This document shows, piece after piece, positions 1-12,657 of a DNA stretch of 64,000 nt. This DNA comes from Anisakis pegreffii. Its lineage: Eukaryota > Nematoda > Chromadorea > Rhabditida > Anisakidae. Location of the stretch: NCBI GenBank assembly GCA_035041965.1, contig JAPYMA010002482.1:1-64000 (forward strand), in the 5' to 3' direction. Every line of letters starts with the position of its first letter. The first letter of the stretch is position 1. The position numbers were made by a program, and so were the translations under genes. The notes beneath the pieces are model-generated. The model was not told where the DNA came from and did not search any database. It was given only the letters and a program-made list of their open reading frames with translations.

Positions 1-2586
1 AAAAGAAGAAAATATTCCCTAAAAATTGAGTATCACTATCGTAGGGTATGAATCGCCTTATGAAGTTAGCGGTAGGTCTGGAAAGTTCGCCTGGACCACT
101 CATCCTGTAGAGTCGAGTCGCTGACTGGTGACTCGAAGTCTCAGGTGTTTGTGGTTACTCGCCGAAGCTTATCTATTAGCTAGTGTCATGATGGCATTCA
201 TACAATTCTATGATGATATCCTTATTTCCCTTGCCAGTGTAGTTATCATTCATCACTTGTGCTACTAAGATACTCGATAACCTCATACAATCCACTCGAA
301 TGGTCTAAAGTTATCGTATTGAAATTAACATATTAGTTAGTTGGTGGGAGAGCTAACCTCAGGTGTTGATAATGGCTGTACTGGCATATCAAAAGAAGAA
401 AATATTCCCTAAAAATTGAGTATCACTATCGTAGGGTATGAATCGCCTTATGAAGTTAGCGGTAGGTCTGGAAAGTTCGCCTGGACCACTCATCCTGTAG
501 AGTCGAGTCGCTGACTGGTGACTCGAAGTCTCAGGTGTTTGTGGTTACTCGCCGAAGCTTATCTATTAGCTAGTGTCATGATGGCATTCATACAATTCTA
601 TGATGATATCCTTATTTCCCTTGCCAGTGTAGTTATCATTCATCACTTGTGCTACTAAGATACTCGATAACCTCATACAATCCACTCGAATGGTCTAAAG
701 TTATCGTATTGAAATTAACATATTAGTTAGTTGGTGGGAGAGCTAACCTCAGGTGTTGATAATGGCTGTACTGGCATATCAAAAGAAGAAAATATTCCCT
801 AAAAATTGAGTATCACTATCGTAGGGTATGAATCGCCTTATGAAGTTAGCGGTAGGTCTGGAAAGTTCGCCTGGACCACTCATCCTGTAGAGTCGAGTCG
901 CTGACTGGTGACTCGAAGTCTCAGGTGTTTGTGGTTACTCGCCGAAGCTTATCTATTAGCTAGTGTCATGATGGCATTCATACAATTCTATGATGATATC
1001 CTTATTTCCCTTGCCAGTGTAGTTATCATTCATCACTTGTGCTACTAAGATACTCGATAACCTCATACAATCCACTCGAATGGTCTAAAGTTATCGTATT
1101 GAAATTAACATATTAGTTAGTTGGTGGGAGAGCTAACCTCAGGTGTTGATAATGGCTGTACTGGCATATCAAAAGAAGAAAATATTCCCTAAAAATTGAG
1201 TATCACTATCGTAGGGTATGAATCGCCTTATGAAGTTAGCGGTAGGTCTGGAAAGTTCGCCTGGACCACTCATCCTGTAGAGTCGAGTCGCTGACTGGTG
1301 ACTCGAAGTCTCAGGTGTTTGTGGTTACTCGCCGAAGCTTATCTATTAGCTAGTGTCATGATGGCATTCATACAATTCTATGATGATATCCTTATTTCCC
1401 TTGCCAGTGTAGTTATCATTCATCACTTGTGCTACTAAGATACTCGATAACCTCATACAATCCACTCGAATGGTCTAAAGTTATCGTATTGAAATTAACA
1501 TATTAGTTAGTTGGTGGGAGAGCTAACCTCAGGTGTTGATAATGGCTGTACTGGCATATCAAAAGAAGAAAATATTCCCTAAAAATTGAGTATCACTATC
1601 GTAGGGTATGAATCGCCTTATGAAGTTAGCGGTAGGTCTGGAAAGTTCGCCTGGACCACTCATCCTGTAGAGTCGAGTCGCTGACTGGTGACTCGAAGTC
1701 TCAGGTGTTTGTGGTTACTCGCCGAAGCTTATCTATTAGCTAGTGTCATGATGGCATTCATACAATTCTATGATGATATCCTTATTTCCCTTGCCAGTGT
1801 AGTTATCATTCATCACTTGTGCTACTAAGATACTCGATAACCTCATACAATCCACTCGAATGGTCTAAAGTTATCGTATTGAAATTAACATATTAGTTAG
1901 TTGGTGGGAGAGCTAACCTCAGGTGTTGATAATGGCTGTACTGGCATATCAAAAGAAGAAAATATTCCCTAAAAATTGAGTATCACTATCGTAGGGTATG
2001 AATCGCCTTATGAAGTTAGCGGTAGGTCTGGAAAGTTCGCCTGGACCACTCATCCTGTAGAGTCGAGTCGCTGACTGGTGACTCGAAGTCTCAGGTGTTT
2101 GTGGTTACTCGCCGAAGCTTATCTATTAGCTAGTGTCATGATGGCATTCATACAATTCTATGATGATATCCTTATTTCCCTTGCCAGTGTAGTTATCATT
2201 CATCACTTGTGCTACTAAGATACTCGATAACCTCATACAATCCACTCGAATGGTCTAAAGTTATCGTATTGAAATTAACATATTAGTTAGTTGGTGGGAG
2301 AGCTAACCTCAGGTGTTGATAATGGCTGTACTGGCATATCAAAAGAAGAAAATATTCCCTAAAAATTGAGTATCACTATCGTAGGGTATGAATCGCCTTA
2401 TGAAGTTAGCGGTAGGTCTGGAAAGTTCGCCTGGACCACTCATCCTGTAGAGTCGAGTCGCTGACTGGTAACTCGAAGTCTCAGGTGTTTGTGGTTACTC
2501 GCCGAAGCTTATCTATTAGCTAGTGTCATGATGGCATTCATACAATTCTATGATGATATCCTTATTTCCCTTGCCAGTGTAGTTAT
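1..2586. repeat. 390-bp tandem satellite array, about 6.6 copies
   Basis: A 390-base unit starts at 1, 391, 781, 1171, 1561, 1951 and 2341; the last copy stops at 2586 after about 246 bases. The copies look identical by eye apart from G to A at 2470 in the last copy. The array begins at the window edge, so its true left end is not seen. No long open frame crosses the unit. Near-identity of copies is typical of a young or actively homogenised nematode satellite. The function (heterochromatin, centromere-like, or none) cannot be told from sequence. Confidence 0.98.
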
Positions 2587-4936
2587 TGTTTGTCATAAGT
2601 GGTAATAAGTATGTTTGATAAGTCATCGCTTCTGTTATGAATAACTGACCAGTTTCGAGAGCTTGTATCAAGGGCTAGGACTGAATTGGATGAGTGTAGT
2701 ATGATCTGTGCATATAGGTTAGAATTTTCTCTTAACTGCTAGCACAGTGTCTTCTCAGGATTTGATTAAGTTGATGTGTAAGTTATGAAGATAATCAGTG
2801 TTTTTGAAGGAGCGTTTTCGGGGTAACATTATGAAGTTTTCTCAAACTTTATCATTCGAGCGCTCAGTTGATAACATAAGTAGCTGAAAGCCAGGTAGCC
2901 TTCCTCGGATTGCTCTTATACCTTGCAGTGGAACCAACACCTTAGTCAAGCTTCACTTAGTATTAGCTTGACTTGACCTCAAATTGCTTTTGAGTTGAAC
3001 CGAAATGATAACAGCTGACTTGATTCGATTTCATTTTCAAGATATTCTGTCAGAACTTGTGGTTGTTATGCTGTTTGGGATTGTACGATTGGATATGGGC
3101 ATTGAAATATCGTGCTAATGTCAATACTTGTTTGATTATCTCCTTTGCTTTTGTTGTTGTTTATGTAATTACTTCGCGTTGTTCTTTATGTGATTGTTTC
3201 GTTCGGTCATTACCGTGTTTATGTTCTCGTTCATCATTATCATGTTTTTGATGCTGTCACGCCGGGCATAATGGAGGAGGCATTGATAGGCATGGTTTGG
3301 TGGCGTTTCATGAGTGAGGTAGAATTGCAAAATGCGTAGGGGTCCTGCACAAACCCCCCGGGAACAAGTAGATGTCACATATCAGGATCAGGCTCGAGTT
3401 TGATACTCTTGCCTGGAAGCAAGCTCACAAATTTGCTGAGATTGGGATATATTTGAAAATGCCAATTGTGCGTAGCGTGACGGCTGCATAAATGTTTTTC
3501 CACGTGTTACCACACATTATACAAGCTATCGACATCTACTGTTTTAATGAGTTTAGAGTTGTTATGACGGCAGCTAGTGTAGTTTTATACCAGTAAGTTT
3601 GGAGGAATTCAACTGCTGTGTAGGTTGTGATTTTACCACTGTTTCTTGCATCGTAGTTAGGAAAGAAAAACTTGAAACTGAAAGGTTTCGAAATATCGAT
3701 TTGAGGAGCAATTGCAGCACACTGTTAGAGATATAGCAATATATGACTGAAATGACCAATCAAAGATTCAGGAAAATTTCATGAGAAGGTCGTCATACAT
3801 GCTTTAGGCACAGTAAAACAAATTTGGAAGAGTGAATTAGATGGTTTCGGAAAACATGATAGTATGACACTCGATTAGGGTGATGGATTCGCTTGAAAGG
3901 AAACAGGGTTCATGAAAAACCATTCTTCAAACGTCGTTTAGCACAGAGTAGGGATGGAAAAGCAAAAAGGAATAAAGCATTTATAGTGTGTCGTTTAATC
4001 CATACTAGGGTGAATCCCACGATGAGATCAGGAGGCTTGAATAATCATCAGTGTTTAACAGTTAGGGGTTTGCACAGAAAAAGCTGCCGTCTATGACTTC
4101 TGCTCAATTTTTCCGTTGTGTACAGTGTGTCATCGAAAGAACCTCGGTTTCTCCTCAGACGCCGTGGGCGGGGTTACATATCAAAATCTTGCATTCTATC
4201 TGGTTTGCTGAGTTGCTGATTTGAGAATTGCAAGGAAATGGACGACTACTCTTGCAAATACTATAAGAAAACCTTCAGAAGTTTATTTTATTCCGCCAAA
4301 ACTTGATTCATTAATTTTCGCAATCAAAGATACAAATCTGCTGAATAAGTAGAAATTTGACATTTGATCAACTCAAGACAGAAAAAGAACGAATCATTTC
4401 TGGCTGATAAGAAAGACATCTCACAGTTCTTCTGTTTTTAATGAATTCTGGGTCCTAAAGTAAAAGGCATTCGAAATCAGTTAGTGAAATATAATGATCA
4501 CGAAAGGTTAGAGACTGTGATATGGCAGCACGTCAGGACGGGACTAAAGCAAAGTATTCAAGAAAAATTTTTGAAGACTGTTGGTAATGTCACCGATGAT
4601 GATTGTGCATGGATGGAATAACTTGAAAAAATCATGCTCGAATTCGAAATTTCGGCAGAAACATGAACAAGGGACGGGGAATGAATCACGTAATAGGAAG
4701 ACAAAGAAATCGATCAATTTCACACTTCTGATCTCGTCTTTCAAACGAATGAGGAGTGATTATCAAGAAGGATGATTTTTATCCGTTGTACTTACTTACG
4801 ATCAATAATCCATACTACAGAAATGACGCATGCGAGCAATGAACAAGCGATTGGAAATTTTTCAATATACGAGAAAATCGAACAAAATTACAACAATCAA
4901 TTAATTTAGGCACATCAAATAAAACCATTATCAGCT
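2587..4936. other. Intergenic DNA between satellite and RPE 3' end
   Basis: Unique AT-rich sequence. The open frames here are 60-85 codons, overlap on both strands, and have no recognisable product or consistent splice sites. I see no RNA gene. Confidence 0.5.
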
Positions 4937-4942
4937 TTTATT
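4937..4942 (-). terminator. Poly(A) signal AATAAA of the RPE gene
   Basis: On the minus strand AATAAA lies about 30 bases after the RPE stop codon at 4974-4972, a normal place for a polyadenylation signal. Confidence 0.6.
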
Positions 4943-4971
4943 ATTCATTTCTCGCCCCACACAGAATTCAG

Positions 4972-7900
4972 TTACTTTCGAAAGACTGATGAAACTTTTT
5001 CACGCATTTCCTGAAATGATTTTATCGGTTAGAGCCGACATATGACGTAAACGAAACCATACGAACCTCGCAAGCGATCGCTCACTCGCTAACGGAAATT
5101 AATGAAAGTGGGAACATTTCAGCGTATGCTCAACTTACTCACTTTTGTTGACGCTTATCAGTTATTTTCAAATCTTCATTAAATTTCAAGATTCAGATTT
5201 GAAACTAGCAAATCCAACAATTCGACTAAGGCTAATTAATGAGAAGAGAACGATGTAACTGACCAGGATAGCTTTCTTTTGATCAGCCACTTTAATGACC
5301 CCGGTGCCCGAAACAATTAAATTCGCTCCAGCTTGCGCGCATATTTCCACATTCTCGACGGTCACCCCACCGTCCACTTGAACATTCAAATACGGGTGAC
5401 GCTCACGAATTTTACTCACTTTTGGCATCATATCAGCCATAAACTTTTGACCTTAATATTCATAATGAACGATCGAAACGAAACCAGCTAACAGAATGCA
5501 GAAACGAACAGCACACTTAAAATTTACGGCCAAACTATGATACGTTTTTGAATGATTTCGCATTGAATTTTGACTCTCAAACCTTCTTATACATGCTCGC
5601 ATATTGTTCAGAAGAGAAAATGTTTCAAAGAAAAATTCTTTCCATCAAAAAGTGAAAACTTCTGAATGCTCATCACCTCCAAAACCTGGTTCCACAGTCA
5701 TCACAAGTGCGTTATCGATCTCATTCGCGAACTGCAATACAGTTTCAACAGGTGTTTTTGGTTTTATCGCTAGACCAACCTGAAACAAAAACCCCTCCTC
5801 AAACAAAATATCACCGTCAAAGTATTCACTCGAAGTCGAAATATCTGTCAGAAATGAAATTTGAAAACTCCCATGAGAATCTTGGCACTTTAGCATGAAA
5901 TTTGTATGTATGAAGCATTGCATGAAAACAACCAACAGGAACGTTCAGCTTAAGGGGCTTGTACTGATTAGTTGAAAATGAATGGAATGCTCTTTTCCTA
6001 TTCATCGCTTAGTATTGAGTACTGTTCAGACTATGTGGAATTGTATTAAGAACATTTTGATGTGATTGCTCAGTTTTTTAAGCATCTCTTCAATAGTGCT
6101 TATTAAAATGCGCAAACGATCCGAGAACATTCAAAAAGATAACAAATTCTATTAAGTGATGCTGATGTGCTATTCAAACGATGAGTTGTTAAGTATTCTT
6201 GCTGAAAAGCTGCTCTGAACATCATGCTACAACTGGACTGTCCTTGTTGCTGAATTGTTGTGGACTTGCACTCTTACAAATTCCCGATGCCATTCATTCA
6301 AACAAACCTTCAAACCAGCTTGTTTGACTGCTTTAATCGCATCAGCAATCGCGTTATCGCCACCTTTTGCATGAACCGCTTCCCAGTGAAATGTGAACTG
6401 ATTGGCGCCAGCCTAGAAACATTCAAGTTTATGTCGACGACTCTTTAATCATTCCAGAAGATGAACCAACACTCTTCCCGATACCATTCGATAATATCGG
6501 TTGAATTCACTGTTCAATGAAATCAGCGAAATTTTTCATGGGACAAATAATTTGACAAGATTGATAACTTGAAAATATCACTATTAATCACATCACTGAT
6601 TAATACACTTCGTATTGCTTGAGAATATCTCTCGTTTTCTATTTCTCTTCTCATTCATCTTTGCAGCATTCATCTGATAAGATCACAAATATTAGTTTTA
6701 TATGTATATATAACACCAGAAACGGAGAGCTCTAAGAACTTCCTCTTCGATCTCTTCAGCTTTGGAAGCGTTAATTAAATAGTTGGTCAAGCGGAAAATG
6801 GATGCTGGCACTGCGCGGAGATGAAGCCTGATCGATAGCTTGAACACTGAACTATAACATCACGAGTCCGCGAGTAACATGACCAGTAAAGCAACGCAAC
6901 GTTAGAAGAATCACTTCACATGTCTAACTGTTTTTTCGCGATTCTTTTGCATCTTTTAGATGTTTTGCCCTCAATGTTGATGCACAATCACCAGTATCAA
7001 TCATATCAATCCATTTTAAGAATTGTTGTTAAACAGCCATCTTAAGGCAAATACAGCCACCTTAAGGCACAAACAAAAGAACATCTATGCCATTCACATT
7101 AATCCGTTCATACTCATGCATTTTTTTTGCAACAGACAGATACATACAGCTACATCGTACAATGATAAGAAGCTAGTACACATACATGCTCAGGCCTGTG
7201 ACGCATACAACAAGCCTAATAAATACTTAATCTGCTATTTCAGGCGAATAATAAACGATTCCAAATGAATTGAAATGCATGAGCCGAAGCATCTGTGCTC
7301 ATTCAGCTTCGCTTTCCCATCTCAACTCTCCGCCTTCTCCAAACGTTTAGCCATTAAGCTTCCGAGATTTCACAATTCGATGGACTGTCCTTGTTGCTGA
7401 GTTGTTGGTGACTTCCACTCTTACAAATTCATATTCTAATCAATCACCGTTAACTAACCTAACTATTAGTACTCTAGTGTATGTGAGATACGCATACATC
7501 TTACCTCTGACCTCGTCTTCATGATCTTAATTCATAATCCGTTATTTAAAAAAAAAGTGATATCGATATAAAAAACGTGCAAATCTAAAAACGTTCAAGT
7601 CGACCACTTCTAAATGCCTTCTAAGAAATCATCTATTCTTCAGTATCTGAAAACGACAAGGATTCTACTGTTATTATTGTTGACTCTAGTATTGTCGGCA
7701 AATCATTATGAAAGTTCACCCATTAAAGGTTAATCGATTGCAGTACATTTTTCAGTATTTTTAAGCAGTTTGACTGAGCGACTATCGCAACGAAAAGTAA
7801 CTGTTGCGTACTGGTGTGGCGATGAATGATATCACATGATCACGGTGACGAGACCTGGTAGAAGGTTATCAATGTGATTTTTCTGCGAATGGAGACTGCG

Positions 7901-10900
7901 TTCTTCAAACGTTATCATGCGTAGACATTACCCAGCCTAATGCTAACGTCTGTGGAATATTCACCTAGCAACATAATCCGATTATCCACTGAAACCGTTT
8001 TGAGAAACGTGTAATAATAATTCTCGGGGGATCTCATTATTTTTCATGTGCTTTCAAAAAATTTCAATGCAACGTATCATTTGCACTAGGCAAATATTGC
8101 TACGTTGTTGCTAAACATGAGAATTGAGTAGATAGCGATTACGATAGACGAACGCCATGCCTTTTTTGAACATTTTCGAATCTGACCTATCGATTTATAG
8201 CATGGTTATTTAAGCATTCACTCGCATTTGAATAAGTTCTCTTTTTTTCATTTGCAAATACGGATCATACGAATTCATAAGCTCAACTGATTCATGTGAT
8301 AAAAGCAAGAAATGTCATTTAGAATTGCTTTTTTGTATAACTGTTAGTGCGTAATTGCAACACGCATGCAGACGATAGCCTACGGCTCGAATTACGCTTT
8401 GAATGCGTCAAATGATAAAGAACGAGCTCTATTTGAGTGTAGTTGAATTGCAAATTTGAGAATGGATGGGGTCTATTCCCCAAGGGTGAATAAAATGCAA
8501 TTGAAAGGAATTAATTCGGCATGAAACTGACACAAATTGGAATGTTATTGAGGATTGCAATTGCAATTGCACAAAAACACAAAATTTTTTGCCTTAGTTC
8601 GATCGTTTTTATAATCCGACGAAAAACATATCGCACTACTATGTTTTTTGCAAAAATGTTGTCAATGAAATGAGAAACACTCATTTCACCTTTTATATTT
8701 CAATTTTGAGTTCCGGTTAGATTAAAATGAATTTGTTGGAGTTTGTAATCTTTAGCAAGAGTTTCCACATGCTTTCGACTGATTTTATCGAGTGAATAAC
8801 CGTTTTAAAAGGCATGGATGCCGATAAGTGCGGAAAGTGTTCAAAATCAAGGGTGAATGATCCGTCTGTAGAGGGTCACCTATCAACTGCTTCTCATTTT
8901 GAATGTTTCTGTACCAGAAAACTGAGTATATTGTGTAAGACAACACTGGTTAAGTTCAATGGTGAGGATCGTTTGATGCTAGTGAAAAAAAGTGGCGAGA
9001 ATTGAGAATGCGGCTGGGAATCGCTTGATCAATGTCATAATGAATCGACAGAAGCAGACTTATGACAGTCCGATAGATGAGCAGTTAGGGTAGAGATGAG
9101 CACCGAAACATCAGTCCTCATCGTAAGTCAGCTCCGATTTGCACTCGATATGTGATTATGACATTTGAAATTTCCAGCGCTATCATCAACACGTCTTCGT
9201 GCGTTCAAGAATCACTTTCTCATTGGTGCACCGATTCAAAACGTTCAACTTATAATCACAAAGCTCAAGTTTTCCCCAACATCAACGAAACATTCATCCA
9301 CTGAAACTCTTCCTACGAGCACTGTTACGAATCCAAGTTCTGCTCCGTCCTTCTCGCAAAAGCAACACAAATCAATCCGAATAGTCAATCGATCAAGTCC
9401 GACTCCCAGTTCGGCAAATTACATCGAGTCGACATTACGTCCACCAAAAAAGAGTTCCAGATCAATCGTCAAGATCAGACTAAAAAATCGAACAACAACA
9501 ACAACGCCGTCAACAACTTCATCAACGTCAACGTCAAGCAACAAGCCTCGAAGATGTCATCGAATACGCACACATAAACATTACCATTACCATCACAATG
9601 GTCTTTATTTGCGCGAAAAATATAAACTGTTAAAACTCTGTCATTTTGGAGTAGTTTAACTGAAATCTTCACAGAAGAATAAAATAGGCTGAATTTGTAC
9701 TCTGCGATTGTTTGGCTGCTGATTGACACATATGTGCGCATTTGATAAATGTGATTATCATTGCTAGACGGGATGGAATCGATGGGTGGGGGTAGAGATG
9801 TGGAACGTCGAATGAGAATATGTCGAGCGATTTGAAAGAGTAGAAATTACGATCGACTTGGTTCTTATTTATTACAATGAGAGTTTGATTTCGGAAATGT
9901 TACTAGTGAATTCATTCTTTGAATTTGGCTGAACGAATGAATTATAATTAAACACATAATCAATCATATCATGTGTATCTGATGGATAGAAAAATTTTCT
10001 TCTGAAATATATTCTATGAAATTTCAAAGTGACACTAATGATTAAATGAATGAGTTGGAATGTTTAGTTGAAATGCTCAACAACAGCATATGTATTATTC
10101 AGCATTCTTTGGAACTCACTCGATCAACCTCTCCACTCGCCTGAGTTCAGCACCATCACATAAACTCGAGTCTGATTCAAGTGGATGAGGCTAAATGTGA
10201 GGCAACTGAAGTCAATCAATAGCTGATTGCCATATGATTCTAAGTTTCTCTAGTTTCATCACTTCAATTGTGTCATATATCATATATTTTATTTCTCTTT
10301 TTTAATTTTAATAATTCATATAAAGTTATTCAGCAAAGATGCATGTGCTTTATGCAATAAGTAGAAGCTTACAGACATTGAAATGGCCAAAAAAAAACTC
10401 TACTGCATTGGAGAGTACCTCCTCTAAATGTTTATTGAGAATTCTTGAATCGACCACGAAGAGAATCATTCCACTCCTTACATGAATGAATAAATATCAT
10501 TCGATGAAGGAACCAGTGAATGAATGAATCTTTCAAATCGAAATACGGCTCACCTTTTGCATCGGTGCCAACCACTGTACCGGATCTGTGACCATAAGGT
10601 GAACATCAAAGAACGGTTCCTCGCCAAGGTTCTTTCGTAGACATTCAACAACTCAAACGATTTTTCATTGAATTCAGCGATAGATGCAATCAACTTTTTC
10701 CAAAGTTCAAGTCACTGAACTGAGTAGCAACTGTGAGAATAATTCGAAGGAAAGTTCATCGTCACCTTTCAGCGAACAACCAAATTCATAGACTTATTTC
10801 GATATCGTGAAAGTTCTCATCGTTAATGATCCAATAAATAATCACACTGTTTACATCAACTTTATGATCATAAAGTCAGTCGATCAAAAACAAAAACCAC

Positions 10901-11102
10901 TGAATATTCAAGACGGACGGATTAACTAACTTGGATGACCAAAGCTAAGATTCGGAACAAAATGACCATCCATCACATCTAAATGCAGATAATCAGCACC
11001 ATTACTCAGTAATCGCTGGCATTCGGCTGATAAATTCGATAAGTCTGCATTCAGAATTGATGGACATATAATCGCTTGAAGAGGTTGTTGATCTGAAGAC
11101 AT
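4972..11102 (-). CDS. RPE: Ribulose-phosphate 3-epimerase (6 exons, 234 aa)
   Basis: Interconverts D-ribulose 5-phosphate and D-xylulose 5-phosphate in the cytosolic pentose phosphate pathway. Exons on the minus strand: 11102-10931, 10651-10554, 6412-6308, 5779-5677, 5451-5264, 5010-4972. All junctions are GT..AG and in phase. The TIM-barrel signatures are present: CPSILNAD near residue 13, [11 protein letters not shown] (Asp42), HLMVTDP (His75), [22 protein letters not shown], and VDGGV (Asp186). Length agrees with the animal enzyme (about 228 aa). I chose the ATG at 11102, giving MSSDQQ. An in-frame extension upstream has no ATG and runs into TAA just after a probable trans-splice acceptor. 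Intron 2 is about 4.1 kb, far larger than the others. Confidence 0.96.
6234..6283. repeat. 50-bp dispersed repeat, copy 1
   Basis: About 46 of 50 bases match 7381-7430 in the same orientation, starting TGGACTGTCCTTGTTGCTGA and ending CTCTTACAAATTC. It lies 25 bases from RPE exon 3, inside the following intron. Confidence 0.75.
7033..7072. repeat. 20-bp tandem duplication
   Basis: Two copies of a unit with core ACAGCCAYCTTAAGGCA in RPE intron 2. Confidence 0.6.
7381..7430. repeat. 50-bp dispersed repeat, copy 2
   Basis: Partner of the copy at 6234-6283, lying in RPE intron 2. The pair flanks exon 3 and about 1 kb of intron sequence. Confidence 0.75.
8814..9659 (+). CDS. Possible nested gene in RPE intron 2 (Ser/Thr-rich, 209 aa)
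   Basis: I do not recognise this protein. The model is exon 8814-8961 (ATG, 49 codons plus one base, donor GTGAGG) joined to 9178-9659 (acceptor TTTCCAG). The phases match and give 209 aa. The N-terminus is Cys-rich (KCGKCSKS). The rest is Ser/Thr/Lys-rich, with a [17 protein letters not shown] tract near residue 170 and a [10 protein letters not shown] stretch near the end. No signal peptide or membrane segment stands out. It lies opposite RPE within the oversized intron. The second block (160 open codons) has no ATG of its own, so it is an exon of something or chance. Low-complexity composition makes chance a real alternative. Confidence 0.25.
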
Positions 11103-11186
11103 TCCTCTAACACTACTCACTGCTGCTATTCTACGGACTAGACGAAGCACTGCTGCTTTTTGGAGCACAATGATTGCGATTTATAC

Positions 11187-11189
11187 CTG
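11187..11189 (-). other. Probable spliced-leader trans-splice acceptor of RPE
   Basis: The minus strand reads AATTTCAG and then 84 bases of leader before the RPE ATG at 11102, with TAA in frame in that leader. No upstream coding exon fits. This is the usual shape of a nematode trans-spliced 5' end. Inferred, not shown. Confidence 0.45.
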
Positions 11190-12657
11190 AAATTGGCCGA
11201 CACATCATATTATCATTTGGCTCGAATAGAAACTTTTGAACGTTTGCATAGAAACAATCCAAAACCAATCGGTCACTGTTACGAGAATATCGCAGAATTT
11301 TCATTTTAAACTTCACATTTCTCTTTCGTATGCGTCTCGCTGTCCATCTGATACAAATCCTTTCTCAAAGGCCGTCAATGTTGCAAGTTTTAATGCATGA
11401 ATTCAAAAGTATGACCGAAAAAACTTCAAAATTCATCAGTTAAATGAACTCGCGTGAGAAAAAACACCTGCCTTTTTCTGAAGTCAACAACACTAACTGG
11501 TTAAAGGAGAAACAATTCGTTTGGAATGCAAAATAATTTTTGTGGACTAAATAGTGCATGATATAAGTAAAGCTATTGCAAATAACAATCGAACAAGTTG
11601 ATGTCTTCTCGATGGTGGTCAGTCAGGGATATAATCAGAGAGTTCCCATTAACTGATTGAGAATCCTAGATGGTCGATGAAAATCACAGAATTTTGGGCG
11701 ATATCGCTTCCGAAACATGAAATGAATGAATAGATACGGCACTCAACAACGATCCTCTACACATCCATGGCAAACCATTCATTCAACTGTATTGTTGCAG
11801 ATACGTCGTTGGCCTGAACCACCATATAAAGAACCATCGAATGTGAAAGTAAAAATGAGATCGTTTGTAGAAATGAATTTATTTGATGAAAGATGATATT
11901 TGAGATTAGGTGATACATTAAATTACTTACAAGTTTCAATTAAGTATTAAATATGAGTATAAAAGAACACATGAAAGAAGGATACCTTGTGAAACAATGA
12001 AAACAACTTAAACGGTTAAAATTAGCTTCCAATATCGTAAATTCAAATTTCAAAATGATCTGATATTCATACAAGCGGAATGGAATAAAGACCATAATGC
12101 GAAATAATGAGAAGGAAATCAGAAGGAACTTAAACAATTGAACGATAAGTTAAACTGTGATTAAGCAAACAGATCAAATAGCAGAGGTCACACATCGATA
12201 AGATCAATGAAAAAGCAATTAATTCAAATTTATTGTGCACGAAAGCGAGAAGTTGATCACATATTCAAGACAATTTTCCTAAATGAGATAAAAACCATAA
12301 AATTGATTTATTTGATCAGAAATGAACAACTCTCTCGGGAATAGGAAATATTGACAAATTGAACGAGCTTAACACCTAATTAGCGGAGTACAACACAATT
12401 GTCATTCTACAACAAATTACATGAATCAAATCAATCATATGTCAAAGTGATAAATTAGAAATGCTGAGCTTAGAGCAGAAATGAATGATGCAAACACCTG
12501 AGTCCGAATTCATGCCAAGGGTGGATTGAGTTCTCTGTGGGGGATGGGAGGCTTTTTGTGAAGTTGATGGGTGGAACTGAGTTAACGCCTCTTAAGTAAA
12601 TCATAAGCACTTGAAGTCACAGTGGCGGAAGATGAGGTACTGTTGACACCATTCACA
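11190..12657. other. Intergenic DNA between RPE and NAPE-PLD
   Basis: About 1.5 kb separates the RPE 5' end from the NAPE-PLD stop on the same strand. That is far more than nematode operon spacing (about 100 bp). No supportable gene. It should hold the RPE promoter, but I see no specific site. Confidence 0.4.

Noticed and set aside
1..2586. Repeat spacing suggestive of a CRISPR array
   Set aside because: The whole 390-bp unit repeats with no variable spacers, and the genome is eukaryotic.
10926..11168. N-terminal extension of RPE resembling a mitochondrial presequence
   Set aside because: The extension starts at GTG, not ATG, and an in-frame TAA lies just upstream. It fits 5' leader; cytosolic RPE starts at 11102.
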